A stretch of DNA of 64,000 nucleotides, from contig JABAKD010000018.1 of NCBI GenBank assembly GCA_012845835.1, positions 682,001 to 746,000 of the forward strand, in the 5' to 3' direction. The notes under the pieces are model-generated. The model saw nothing but the letters and a program-made list of their open reading frames with translations. It did no database searches and was not told where the DNA came from. The stretch comes from Undaria pinnatifida (Eukaryota; Sar; Phaeophyceae; Laminariales; Alariaceae). The position numbers and the translations under genes are program-made. Below, one piece after another: positions 46,396 to 58,940 of this stretch (its first letter is position 1; each line of letters begins with the position of its first letter).

Positions 46396-49300
46396 ATTTT
46401 ATTCAACAACTGATGTTCGCAATATTGTGTGTGATCCTCCGATCGTGCGTATTTATCATATTTATAATATATATGTAGGGGCTTGCTTTACGCGCGGCGC
46501 TAAAAGGGCTATAAATATGTATATAGTATGATCTTCCTGTCGTACTCTACGACATTTTCCACATACCCGTATTCTTTTTCGTAAAGGACGCGCGCCAATA
46601 AGGCAGAGGTAGCACGTTTTGTTCTCGAAAAGTGTTTTGAATGTTGTGGATCTTCATTCAGCTAGTGTAATGTCCCCGGACGTTCAGCTTTTGTATTTGT
46701 TCGCAACAAGTTTTTTCTGTCTGTACCCACGCCAGGGGATAACGCATCGTGCACGAGGTTTATTCCGTCCCAGGTGAGAGTAAGGGAGACGCATATATAT
46801 GCCTCCTCAAGCGACGAGCCTGAAACACCTGGGTATGGCGGGTCCTCTTCGTTTCTTGCGTTCATCTTGTGACGAGTTCTATTGTATGAATGGTAGCACT
46901 ACGGATGATAGTATTGTTTGTGGGACTGACGGGGTTCCTTAGCCCAACATCGTTGGATCGGCATGCGTACTTATTTTGCAGTAGTATGCTTCGTATTATT
47001 ATGCATGGAGAGGCCAAGCAATTGTAAGTTGTGTAGCGAGTAGCTCTTACAGATTTTTTGTTCTGTCGTTGGCATTGGGGCGAGGTATAGCGTGCTCCAC
47101 AATCAAGCACCCTCATAAAGTAAAAATATCATACCTCTCGAAGTCCGGGTCTCGAGCGATTTTCTAAACATTCATATCATTTATTGTATTCCTTTTTTCT
47201 GGTATGCACTTATTGGGCATTTTCGTCTTCAAATTGATCGGTGTTGCCCGGTTTGTATTTTGTATCATCAGATTAACGCTGTCTCGCTCTTATCCAGCAA
47301 GTTGGTATACATTATCAATGTTTTTTTTTTTTTCATCACAGGGAGGGGGCGTTTCTTCTAAAGGAAGCGATGACCAAGGCTACGATAGGTAGGAGTGTCA
47401 CCTTCAGACCCATTTTCATTTTAGTGGCTCGCAGTCGCTCGCGAGGAGAGTGGCGCCTCTTTCCTTTCGCGGTCTTTTAGCTTTCGTGTAGTTTCAATTT
47501 TGCGATACAAATCCGCAAATTTAATGGTAAGAAACGCTACTCTAAACATTACCGACGGATAACAGATTGATTCGTCCGTGAGAGGGTGGAGAGCCATTAT
47601 TACTACAAGTAGTAATAGTGCGATAGTGCTGGAAACCCGGTAAAAATGAAAATGGATGTGTATCATAACGTCGTCCAATATCCCCCCTGCCGCAGCCATG
47701 TATGTCCGAATGTTACACGGAGGCATTCGCCGGCGGGCGAGTAAGGGCCGCCGTCGTTATTGCCCCCGGGCAACCAAACAACAACCGCGAAAAGCATCTC
47801 ATTACGATGCCAAGATGGCTGCTTGTCCTGGACCGGTTAAATATCTGAGTGTTGCCGGACGGATCGAAAAGCCATGGAGAGAATGACCGGGAAATTGTGT
47901 GTCATCATTACTATGAACGCTCAATGTTGGACTCAATTCGTCATTCATTCGAACTGTTCCAGTCAAAAGTCGAACGCATGTAACAACGTTCATTGTTATT
48001 GGACGGAATGAATCATCTTTTAAACCAACGCCCGAGGCAAATTACAATGAACGCGACCCACTCCCGTGGAAATTTGCTTAGAGGGGGCTTTCAGAATACA
48101 CAACTAAACAGCACATACATATATATATAAACGTCGGATGAAGACAGCTTAGATAGCGTCGTGACCTCAGAAACCACACTATACGAGGTATTGGATTATG
48201 AACGTTTCATTAACCCCACGACACAGGCGACGGACAAGCCATGCACCCACGTTTTACAACAACAACGGAGGTAAATGAATGGACGAAAAGGACAAACACA
48301 ACAATGCCCCCTACTCGTACTATTAATGGAATGTAAAAAAGTCCCGTATGACGTAGCACGCACGCATTCAACGAGTTTGCACCTTGAACATCTACAGCGG
48401 CGAAGCGAATGAAGCCAAACAAAGCCATGAACGAGTTGGAGAGACGGAAAGAACAACAGCAAGCAACGCGACCCAAAAACTAGGTAGTGCTACTTTCTGC
48501 CGTCTGAATGAAAAGTAAAGTATGCGGCTCGTTGCCAAAAATTGTGTATATTCCCCCAGAAAGGTCGTCTTATTATGTTTTCCGCACCGCACATACATTT
48601 ATGTAACTAAGAATTAATCTAAACCTCCGACAGAGAGAGTTGAAAAGGCCTATGCATCACTCAAAATGTTTCAACAAAAACAAGACACGCCATAACAGAG
48701 AAGATGAAGCTAAAACGCGTACAGACCCGTACCGCCCAGTGAAAGAACCTATCATGCATATTACATGAAATACTTTTTTACTTGAGTATATTTTCTACTA
48801 CGCATAACGCGCACGCGTGTAGTGTGCTATTTCTAGTGTGCCCTACTTTGGGCGGCAGAGAATGGGACCCGCCGGAGCTAATGGTATACCAGCAAAAGGG
48901 GAACTATGGTACTCTTCAGCGCGACTTTTATCCCCTACCATGCATGACACATAAGACAGCCGAGAACCATTTAATGTACCCTATCCGATGATGACGAGCA
49001 AAAACTCATAGACAGGCACATGAAGTATTTTACAACGAAAATAATGAAATGTACTGCATCCTCACAACGTATAGTCGAGCATGACACAGAAAGGCGTATG
49101 AATAAATGTAATCGAAAACGCAAGTATCGTAGTACCGGAGACAGCAATAATTATCACGTTTTATACACTTGCACGAGAAACCCTTTTAAGGACACGGCAC
49201 CGTGTTGTAAGGCGTGTTTCATAAATATGTGGCTCAGGTGCGAGAACCAAGAAACCCCGATTGCAGCTACACTCACTCACGATATCTCCCTCTGACGATG

Positions 49301-51229
49301 GCTTGACACGCAAAGGGTCAAGTGGCGGAGCTCATAAAGCCGTGAGATCGTGAGTAAGCAAAGACCATCAAAAACGGTAACAGAGCAAAAAACAAATACA
49401 GAGAAGAGACCGACTTTTCAAAACCACAGGTATTATGGGACAAGGCAACTAACTGCTGTAGTATTTGCGGTGAGATGCCATATGGCAATCAACTTTCACT
49501 TAATTCCGTGCAGTGATTCTGAGATAAGATCGGAAACCCAACACAATACGTCATATACTCTCGCTTTTGCCCAGTTGTCCCGGAGGAGCCAAACGGGTTT
49601 TCGTGGCCGCCTATATTGTATATCCCGCGACGTAACTCGGTACTCTGCGACGTCTCATGCGGACACCCGCAGGGACTGCTGTGTGAGGTATACAGTGGGG
49701 TCCCGCGGGCACCCGCAAAGGCCCAAGCTTCTAGTCCGCGGGAACCCGCGGACGCGTGGTTCAAAAGCAGGTGCACTACTTTTTTTTCCGAGCTTGATCC
49801 TCAATTTCGGGAGGTTAGAACGTCTCCCAACACCTGACTTGGACAGACGTAAACCTGATACCGCGGGTGAAACCCCCCATGGCCTAGGTACATAAAACGA
49901 GAACTGTGTAAAGAACATGCTGTGCCGATCTCGAACGGTTTTAGCTGAAATGTCCCCGTCATTCGGAAAATATTCCATGCCTCAACTGCTACTTCTATCG
50001 TAACACGCGTCCGCGGGTACCGCTATTTCCAGCTGATTCGAGCATTCACGCGAGCGCCTGCGCGGACACCTGTCATGCCGGAATTTTCGTCTCGGGTTGC
50101 GATTGGGCTTAGCTCAGGGGTGGAAGCACGGTCCAAGCACTTTCACCAAAGTCCATCTCGTGGAACTAATGCTGTTGAGCGTGTACCAAGTTGCGCTCGC
50201 ACAGCTAAAGCTGGGCGTGAGCTATTCCGACACCGGAAGAACGTACATGACAACTACGCGCGCACCCACGAAGAGTCCCATGGCACCTCCCACGACATAT
50301 CTACAAATAATCTACATGGGCGACCAAAGAGAAATAATCGAAATGACAAGCCAATTAAACACAGTGGGACTGCTGAGTGGCCGAGCTCACACGCAATACC
50401 ATGCACAGACGCGCACGAATTCCAATGAGAACCAACACGAGGTGTTACCGCGATCGAACGTGGGAGGGAGCATGGAAAACGGCGGGTATGTGCAGGATAC
50501 CATGGCTGCGCCCACGAGCTTCCAAACAATAATACGACGAGTGGAGCAACGTTGAGAAGAAGAGTCTTCGAAATAATACCTCTCCCCCCTCCCCGTTTGC
50601 CCCCTCCCCTCGCGTCCAGAAGGTGTTTAGTGCCGTTTGTCGGGGTTGCTCGGAGGTAAAAAGCGTTTCGTGAATTGATCTTGCTTTTTTTTAAAGGAAT
50701 TTAGATCTGCACTATTTCGCACCGATGCACGGGGGTGCTGGGCTGCCTGTAGAAGCGTGTAGACAATCAAAAGACGGTATGGCGGTAGACCGGCGTATGG
50801 TTTCGTATTTATTTCCCTAACAGCTGATTGTTACGGAAAAAAAAGTGCTATCCGAGGAAAAATCGTATAGCGTAGGCATACAATGATTTGTTTGCCCCCC
50901 AGACACACAAAAAATAAACGATTATGGTTTTAAGTAGACCCGTCTTTAAGAAGTAATTCCAGCCCAAACGTTTCTGACCGCTTCCGTAGCTTGCGTATTT
51001 TCTTACATATACACAACCATTTGGCAGATGGCTACGTAACCATATATTTTGAAAAATGACCATATATTTGGTACACCTGCGGTGCCACTAAAACAAAACG
51101 ACGCCAGGATAAACATTAGTAACGTTGAAGAAAACCAATTGACAAGGTGACGTGGCAATGGTTACCGGCTATAGCTTATTTCAATGACTCTCCTTGGAGA
51201 AGTATGTCATTCTCATCTGCCATGCTATA
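46396..51229. other. Intergenic stretch without supported genes
   Basis: Contains worn family 1 MITE remnants (for example the GAGGTAGCACGTTTTGTTC end near 46606 and another near 46890), a GC-rich patch at 49700-49755 with CCCGCGGGCACCCGC- and CCGCGGGAACCCGCGG-type inverted segments, and unique AT-richer sequence. The longest frame (49350-49895, +) encodes 181 residues with no recognisable motif and no splice context, and I do not call it a gene. Confidence 0.5.
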
Positions 51230-51920
51230 ATGTATTATAAAAAATGAAAATACACTCCAGCTGTGAGATCGAAGATTTCGTCGAAACTCATCTTTGCAAG
51301 CTGTGTGTGATACTCCGATCGCACGCATTACGAGTTGTGTGTCCTCATTAAGGATATAGGTCGGCGACTCCCCTTACAGCTACAGTGTAGCTATCAGGTT
51401 CAACAGGATGATTTTAGTCAGTCTGTGCGCGGAAACTATATAACCCGTTTCTGAGGGGGACAAAATCTGACAGCTGTGAAGGGAAAGGGGGGGCCTGGTT
51501 TTGATCAAAAGCGAGCGGGTTTGGAGGGGGGCGGGGGGGGGGGGGAGGGGGGAAGGGGCAATTTGTGCATGTAAGCTATCAATCCTTTCGAGGGGATAAA
51601 TCTTACGGTTTTGGCACCAGTATATTATTGGGGACGGGGGGGGGGGGGGGGGGGGGGGGGTTGGGGCAGGGGGGGGGGGGGGGGCGGCAGCTCGATATGT
51701 GCCTGGAAAACTATACATTATTTCGAGGGGAAAATGTGACATTTTTGGAAATAATACATCAGTTTATCGTGTATATCCTGGGGTAAGTCGTACAATCAGT
51801 GAGTAAAGAGAGGGTGGAGTGTTCGAGGGGGTGGGGTCGGGATGGGTTGGGGGGGGAGGGTGGGGGGTGGGGGCGGGGGTGGGGGGTGGGGGGGGGGGGG
51901 GGGGGGGCTCTAGGTGAGGG

Positions 51921-52610
51921 GTTTGTTATACGTGTGGTGCTAGGTCTAGGCGAAGGTGCGGGTGATGGGGAAGAAGGGGGCGTTCGAGGCGGGCGGGGGG
52001 GGGGGGGGGGGGGGGAACACAGCGGCATGGATGGCTCTCGAAAGATAATGAGGTGATATCCTGTGCGTGAAGTGTTTATTAATGTGGCGGATTTCGATAT
52101 TTGGTGGGGCGTTTGAGTAAGGGAGAGCAACAGGGGGGGGGGGGGGGGAAGATTTTTTAGGAGGTTTAGGACACAAATAATATTCAAATACACTTCGGCT
52201 GTGAGATCAAAGATATGTATCAGCTTGTTATACGCGTGGTGCTAGGTCTAGGCGATCGTGCAGGTGGTCGGGAAAAAGGGGGCGTTGGAGGGGGGGGGGG
52301 GGGGGGGGGAAACACAGCGGCATGGATGGCTCTCGAAAGATAATGAGGTGATATCCTGTGCGTAAAGTGTTTATTTATGTGGCGGATTTTGATATTTGGT
52401 GGGGCGTTTGAGTAAGGGAGAGCAACAGGGGGGGGGGGGATTTTTTAGGAGGTTTAGGTCACAAATAATATTCAAATACACTTCGGCTGTGACATCAAAG
52501 ATATGTAGCAGCTTGTTATACGCGTGGTGCTAGGTCTAGGCGATCGTGTAGGTGGTCGGAAAAGAGGGGGCGTTGGAGGGGGGGGGGGGGGGGGGGGGAA
52601 ATAGTTGAAA
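51921..52610. repeat. Tandem C units, period about 290-300 bp
   Basis: GGTGCTAGGTCTAGGCGA recurs with its TAGGTCTAGG core at 51941, 52243 and 52531 (spacings 302 and 288). Each full unit contains a G-run, CAGCGGCATGGATGGCTCTC, AAGATAATGAGGTGATATCC, a GTGTTTAT segment, GGCGGATTT, GGTGGGGCGTTTGAGTAAGG and a second G-run. Between units is AATACACTTCGGCTGTGA, resembling the outer terminus of module A. The third unit is cut short and followed by a more diverged relative (52610-52750). Confidence 0.93.
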
Positions 52611-53100
52611 CCTTCGTCATGGATGATCAGATAGATAATGACGTGGTATCAACTGCGTATAGGTGTTTACTACACAGGCCGATTTTGATTGTGAGTGGGG
52701 CGTTCGGACAGACTAGGCGGAAGGGGGGGGGGAGGATCGGGGGACGGAGGGGCGGGGGGGGGAAAGGGTTGGGGTTTGGTATGAAAAAGAGGTCAGTGGA
52801 GGGGGAGGGGAGGGGGGGGGGGGGCGGGGGGGGCGGGGGGCGGGACATTTCAATATGTTCGCGGAAACTATAAATTCTCAAAGGGGACAAACCTGACGAT
52901 TGAAGCAATAAGACATCCCTATATATCATCTGGCTTGTAATGTTTACTATTCTAGAAGGTTTGATGTTAGATGCAGCATACAACCCAGTGTTCAAGTGAA
53001 ATAAATAACGTGTTAAATCTTCACAGTTTGTTGTTGTATGATACAGCGATCGAAAGCTAGAATATTTTATAGAATATTTGTAGGTACCATTATTTTCTGA

Positions 53101-53290
53101 CATCGCTAATTATAAGAAAGAGATACGTATTGTCAAATGCAACAGGCGAGGCGATGTGGTCATGCACTGTGTTTGTCACCATCATCATACAGTCACCATT
53201 ATTATCGACATCGCTAATTATACGCACGAGATACGTATTGCTAAATACAGCGTGCGAGGTGATGTATGTGGCCATGTGCTGTCTCCGTCA
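53101..53290. repeat. Diverged tandem duplication, period about 108 bp
   Basis: CATCGCTAATTATAAGAAAG and CATCGCTAATTATACGCACG begin two units 108 bp apart. Both continue AGATACGTATTG, a TCAAATGCAACA/CTAAATACAGCG variant, then GCGAGG(C/T)GATGT and CATG. It lies in the spacer of element II between its two arms. Confidence 0.85.
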
Positions 53291-54150
53291 TTGAGCATTA
53301 GAGGGAGGGATGCGAATCGACGCTTGGTATACATGTGCTCAATTACGTTACCTCATTAGTCATACTTGGTATGTATATACCAACAAGCGAATATATACAT
53401 AAATATGGCCCTTCCTTTCCCCCCCGCCATTTCCCCCCCCCTGTCTTCACCCCCCACCTCCCCACACCCCCACCCCATCACACCCATATCCCCTCGAACT
53501 CTCCGCCCTCTCTCTACTCACTGAGTGTACGACTTACCCCAAGATATTCATGGTCAACTGATGCATTCTTTCCGAAACCGTCAAATTTGTCCCATTTAAA
53601 GAATATATAGTTTCCACTCACAGGTTGAGCTGCCCCACCCACCCCCCCTACACCCCACCCCCCCCCCCCCCCCATGATAAACTGGTGCATTTTTTTTTTT
53701 TCTCCTAAAACCGTCAGATTTATCCCCTTCAAGGATTTATAGACACACACAAACTGCACGCCCGTCTGCCCCCCTCCCTCCCCCCTCCCTCCAACCCCGC
53801 TCCCTTTTGATTAAAACCAGGCCCCTAAATCCTTCGAAATTCTGCCCTCCCCTCACCGGTTTTTCGACCTACAGGAGTCACTTGATGAACGGATGCGTTT
53901 CCTTCCACAGCTCTAAGATGTTGTCCCTCTCAGGAACGGGTTTTATTACAGTTTTCGCGCACAGACTGCCTAACATCACCCTGTTGACCCTGATAGTTAC
54001 ACAGTGGTTGTAAAGGGAGTCGCCGACCTATATCCTTAATGAGGACACACAACCCATAATACGCGCGATCAGAGTATCACACACAGCTTGCAAAGATGAG
54101 TTTCGACAAAATTTTCGATCTCACAGCTGGAGTGTATTATTTTTTTGAAT

Positions 54151-56586
54151 ATACATTAATATATAGGTTAACCATGTCTACAAACCCACGAAATCGGAGA
54201 TGACATGGATATTTGAGGAAAGAGATCAGAGAAGATAGTCTTGTCACGAATGTATACGGAAAGAGGGACGTATAAAGTAGGGGATACATACCCAGCGGAT
54301 TAGCCGGCCGTAAGAACTTCGGAGCATTGCCGTTGAGACCGACAAACGTCACTCAGCTGTGAATAGCCTCGAAGGTTATGGGTGACGTGGGCATATGCCT
54401 GCTGTTTTCTTACCTTTTGTTGGGATTTTGGTATATATGGTGCACTAATTGGAGGAACGTTGTAGTCCAGGCGGTACGTGCGGTTCTGTGTGACTGTTTG
54501 AAGGGTCTGTGATGGCCCCGGGATTGCTATACAGAGCGGCCTCAACCCCCCCCCCGCCTTACCCCACCTGAGGTCATTTTTACCTCTGACCCTGATGCCT
54601 GCTACAATCTTGGAACATGTCTGTATCTATAGTACGATGATCGTCGATCGCACCAAAAGCGTAAAACACTCCTGAAGTACTCGTTTAGTCTGCCAACCCC
54701 CATCACTCCCCATGTAGGTTTAGCATTCGTAGACCATGCGGGATTGTTCATTAGAACGCATTTTCCGGTATTTGTTTTTCGTAGACTCATTCGTTTTATT
54801 CGGTCACGGTGTACAGGCCCTGGCGTTCTGAGTCTCAGAAAACTAAACACGGCGTAGCATATGGGTCTGGCACGTCGACTGGGAAAGTGGTTTGTGGTAG
54901 CACCGCGCAGCCCAGACGCGGGTCACTCGAACCAAAGAGGGGCGTGAAGGAGGAGTAGGGAAACCACGGTCGAAGAAAACAAGGAGGAGACGGCAGACCG
55001 TGAATCGCCAGGCACCAGGCCGACTAGTAGGAGGTAGCACCTGTTTGAACGCAACTTCGAGCTGCTGGGACTACCGTGTTTTCGCATTTGCTTTTGGTTT
55101 TGGTGCTGTCTGCTTCACCCCCGATCGGAGGGCAGCTGCGAGATGTTGGGGATATTGACTGCCAGGTTTTTTCTTTACCGTTTGTATCCCTTTCGGTATT
55201 GTTCGTGTGGTCAGATTCATTTGGACATTCCCGTTAGCTCAGCCCTCTTGGTTATCTCGTCGGCTTGCCCACGGCGTATATTGATGCGAATGGGTGCCCG
55301 CTCGGACGTAAACGTTTAGGATCTACCAGGTACTCTGGGCGGTATTAAACTTTGTTTTTCTTAGGCAATCCCAGCCCAAACCAGAGGGGTGATGTTGGGA
55401 CGCTAGTGTTGCCTAGAGTAATTCGGTCAGCAAGGTGCGGGTACTCTCCTTCGATTGCCTCAACCCCGGCGGTTCAAAATGGTGGTATGAACCCTGGTCG
55501 GCCTAAAACACCATCTCCACCGTGGGTCTGCCGTATGCACAGTCGTAAACCGTAAATAATAAACGTGAGAAAACTCAGCATCTAAGCAGAAGACAGGGCA
55601 CACACCACAGGTGCCAGGGCAGCATTTTAAATGGGTTCTGATTTCGACTGCTGGATGGAGGGGTTAGTAGCGTTGCTGCTTGCTTGGTATGTCCGTCACT
55701 TACTGTTCAATAGGCAGATATCAGATGTGTGGAGATTAGATCTTGCAGTAGTAGGCGATAGTTTTTTTCGTTGTGCCCAGTTTTCTTGTTTGTTTTTCTA
55801 TCGCACATAGTACCTATCGCTACGCATACGTGGGACAGTCTCACGTAGATCGGGAAAGAAAGAAACTTAAAAACAACGAAATTATATATAAAGGAATAAA
55901 GTGGAAGCAAAGAAACGACTTGAAAAAACAGCATACTTGAAGACCCTAGGAACTGACTCACAACGGCATAGGGCGCATAAAGTGTATAAATTACATCAAC
56001 GGCACTGAGTAGACCACACAGCAATGCCATGAAGTCCAGGCGGCCTGCCGCCACCTTCATATGGCCATCGTAGCCCCACAAACGTCAAGACCATGATAAC
56101 CAGGCCCAAACTTGAGACACAAAACCCCTTGGCACCTCCCCCCCCTCTCCCCCCTCCGCTTCATCCCCCTCCCCCCCCCGCCCTCTCCCCACTCCCGTTC
56201 CCTTCCCCTTACGCTCCCTTCTCTTCCCCCCCTCGTCCCTTCCGTCCACCCCAACCCCCTGCCCCCTCACCCCTCCCTTGCCGGCCGCCGAGAAATGCCG
56301 ACGGTGGGTGATGCTGCCGCGGCCTTGGTGTGTCGACTGCAGCTCTACACCTCCCCGCGCCACGCAGGCCATTTCCCAATGCCTGACTGTATCCCCTCCT
56401 CGACCTTTCTGAGCCATATGCCGGCCTTTGGTGCAGACGTTAGCGACACTTCCAGTAACGTTTCCAACACCTATGCATCCTACTGCAGGCGCACCATCCA
56501 GACATTCTCTTGACCCCCTGGTTAGCGCCTACGTCCGCACACATTACCCTTTGTAGAAGACGTTCCTCCCTCTTAATTGCCGCTGA
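54151..56586. other. Mostly unique intergenic sequence
   Basis: No supported gene. On the - strand, 55707-56081 encodes a 124-residue frame with several hydrophobic stretches (for example DFMALLCGLLSAVDVIYTLY), which could be a membrane-protein exon but matches no family I recognise. A C-rich tract lies at 56130-56290. MITE density is lower than to the left. Confidence 0.45.
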
Positions 56587-57671
56587 TCACGCAAACAGTA
56601 TCCTCCGCGAGTATACTGTCTCCTCTATGCTCTCGGAATCCGTGTTCACAAGCACGTCGACGTGCACGAAAGGGTGGTAGTCGCGCTTCGGTCTCCGCCA
56701 GCCGCGGCGTCCGATGAGAATGGAGTGGTAAACCTGTCGTAGCCTGTCGTATTCAGGCTGTTTCGGACTCCACGCCACGCTCCCGTATAGTAGTGAATTG
56801 TCTCGACCACCTCGTCTTTTCACAAGTCGTACTTGTGTGCGTAAGCAAACACCCCGAGGGTAATACATTCGCATGTTGCACTGCTAAAAACTCGCCCAAG
56901 CCCTCTGAAGACGCTGCGTAATCTGGACACTAAGTGTTCTCTCCGTGCTGGTAGCCCCACCCAAGTACACAAACTCGATCGAGGTTTCGAAAACCAGGCC
57001 GACAGCGTCGATCATAAACGACACCACCCCCAATTTTTTTCTGCAGGCACATGGTCTCCGTTTTGGCGTCGGAGCCTACACGCTCGAGCTCCGAGAGCGC
57101 AGTCAGGATCACCGCCATCACTCCCTCCGGACCTCTGGCAATCACGACACCGTGCCCACACCGTCAGTATATAGCATCCCCGTCAACCTCTGCCCCCCCC
57201 CCCCCCTACCCCGCTGACTTTGCCTGCCAGCGGTGAGATCTCCTCGCACGCATCCTCTTTCTTGCGTTGGAGCTGGACCACATTGTCCACCCTGGCTGGA
57301 TTCGCGAGGAGGGGTTTCTCGACGACACGCAGTACAGCTGTGGGAAACACGTTGTACAGCGAAGACCTTTGTCGAATACTTTACCCCTCGTCGAACGTAT
57401 CCGAGTACTCTCCATCACCCAAACCTACGCACGCTTGCATGCCGTGGTGGAATTGATGGATGACGGGGAACATTCTCCGTGACATGCAAAGACGAGCAAG
57501 AAAATACGACATAAGGGTTCGGTAGACGGAGCCATAGGCTTTGGGGAGGTCGATAAAGCACAAGCACAAGGAGGTTTCCTTCTTCCTCGTCAATCTGTGA
57601 TGGCGTGTTGCTGCGAAAATCGCATCAGCTGTTAGTCCCCGGGGTCTAGGCCTATACTGTTCATCCTTCAC
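56587..57671 (-). pseudogene. Decayed LINE-type non-LTR retrotransposon reverse transcriptase (C-terminal half)
   Basis: Read from the right end on the - strand. The first frame (57671-57381) carries YRPRPRGLTADAIFAATRHH, then LCFIDLPKAYGSVYRTLMSY and IHQFHHGMQACVGLGDGEYS, the finger/palm region of LINE reverse transcriptases (usually CFIDLxKAYDSV). After frameshifts, a segment has LYTDGVGTVS where an active enzyme has YADD. Next come PEGVMAVILTALSELE and SDAKTETMCLQ (57145-56930), then LLYGSVAWSPKQPEYDRLRQ and TDSESIEETVYSRRILFA (56874-56587), the family's C-terminal region. At least two frame changes, the altered catalytic box and the missing upstream half mean it is inactive. Confidence 0.88.
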
Positions 57672-58433
57672 AGTTTTTTTTCGTTCGCAGCAGTCACTAA
57701 GGCGACCCGCGATGCCCTTGTAAATGGCATTTTTGCTGGCTTTAGCAACGAGGAAGACGCCATTATAGGTGCCACACTACGTCCGATCATTCCGCGCCTT
57801 GTCCGTTGCACCTTTCTATTGCTGCGACACGCCACCTCCCGTCTACTCTGCTATGATGCTCTCGTTGACCGTTCGTACCTGTGGCGTCTGCGACGAGCGT
57901 CTGGCGCGTCCACAGGCTCAGTAGTGATACGTAGGCATGCATGTTCGTCCGTGAACCGGAACAAGCAATCGCTATTGGAAACCTCACCGACTGCGAGGCA
58001 TGTATTCTTACTCTATCTTTCTGCCTCCCCTGTCGTCGAGCTGGGTCCATCCACCATGCTGGGGGGCAAACGATATCGACCCCGGGCTCCAGCAGTGTGC
58101 TGGAGGGTAGGCGTGGTCCTGGGTGTGATGCTCTCCTTGCGAAGATAACTCAATACGATGGTATGTTATTTCCATTATTAGTACCATGGAACGGGCGGCG
58201 AACGCCTGCATAGTATAGGGCGACGACTGCGTTACGGAAATCCGTGTTTGCAGACTACAGTTGAGGTCGCATGTGGTTTGTTTGCTGCTACTGCTGTGCT
58301 GCCCACAGCAACCTAGAGCACGGATTTTTATTTTTTCGTCCAGATTGACGAGGGTATAACGAGGACGGCGATTTCGCCGCCCATTTCGATAATGAAGGAG
58401 GCTTTTTAAACTGCGAACACTCCGGTCAGGACA

Positions 58434-58940
58434 ATGCGTGTTGGAGAAGGCGGATCCCAGGATCGACGAGCACCAGTGTCAGATTTCAACATACTTTTTA
58501 GGGCTGGTAGATGGAGGATCTTTCATATCACGACAACCACGAACAAATGTGGGGAGATGGCGGTGGATGTCAATCGGGATTTCCTTGCCGAAACCGATAC
58601 GGGAGTACGTATGTATGATTTGAATGGGGTGATCAAGACGAGAAGTACTGCTACAAGTCGAAGACAGGATCTCCCGTTGCCGGTAGCGGGTATCCTGGGT
58701 AACGGAACATGGAGCAAGTGTTCCACCGCTTACTGGACGTTACTAGCATATATATATAAACCTAATGGCGCCAAAAAGAAAGTTTGTTCCATGTTGTCCG
58801 TATTTATGTGCTTACGCACTCAATCTCCCCCGCAATCGTTTCAGGTCGATATTTTTTCGTTTGGACTTTCTGTTATGCTTCAAAGAGATTTTGAACGAAC
58901 CCTCCGAACACTGAATCCGCTTGTTGGCGGAAAAAAATGA
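58434..58940 (+). CDS. Hypothetical open frame; possible exon with kinase-like VDIFSFG
   Basis: 168 codons from ATG to TGA. Most of it resembles nothing I know. After a good acceptor-like ATCGTTTCAG at 58844, the frame reads VDIFSFGLSVML, reminiscent of the D-(V/I)-(W/Y/F)-SFG segment (subdomain IX) of protein kinases. No other kinase motif (glycine loop, HRD, DFG) was found upstream, so this is at most one exon or a remnant. The length is within chance for 64 kb. Confidence 0.2.
   Translation: MRVGEGGSQDRRAPVSDFNILFRAGRWRIFHITTTTNKCGEMAVDVNRDFLAETDTGVRMYDLNGVIKTRSTATSRRQDLPLPVAGILGNGTWSKCSTAYWTLLAYIYKPNGAKKKVCSMLSVFMCLRTQSPPQSFQVDIFSFGLSVMLQRDFERTLRTLNPLVGGKK

Larger units (their letters stand above)
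51230..54150. mobile_element. Composite foldback-like element II with tandem C units
   Basis: The left arm is reversed: an AT-rich end, AATACACTCCAGCTGTGAGA, module A to 51480, module B with very long G-runs to about 51800. Tandem C units follow, then a spacer (52900-53400), then a forward right arm (module B from about 53500, module A to 54135, ending CACAGCTGGAGTGTATTATT and an AT-rich tail). Symmetry, module order and termini match element I, but this copy is twice as long because the C unit is tandemly repeated. It contains no long open frame free of homopolymers. Confidence 0.82.

Noticed and set aside
49350-49895. 181-residue + strand frame, the longest in the window
   Set aside because: Length is within chance for 64 kb and both strands, the sequence has no motif or domain pattern, and it overlaps GC-rich inverted segments.
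51759-52193. Proline-rich - strand frames (51380-51742, 51759-52193, 52627-53103)
   Set aside because: The proline runs are translations of G-homopolymers in the repeat element. Only the short non-proline parts are of interest and they are reported as module C.
56093-56513. Proline-rich + strand frames over a C-rich tract
   Set aside because: Composition is forced by the poly-C stretch; there is no motif or splice context.
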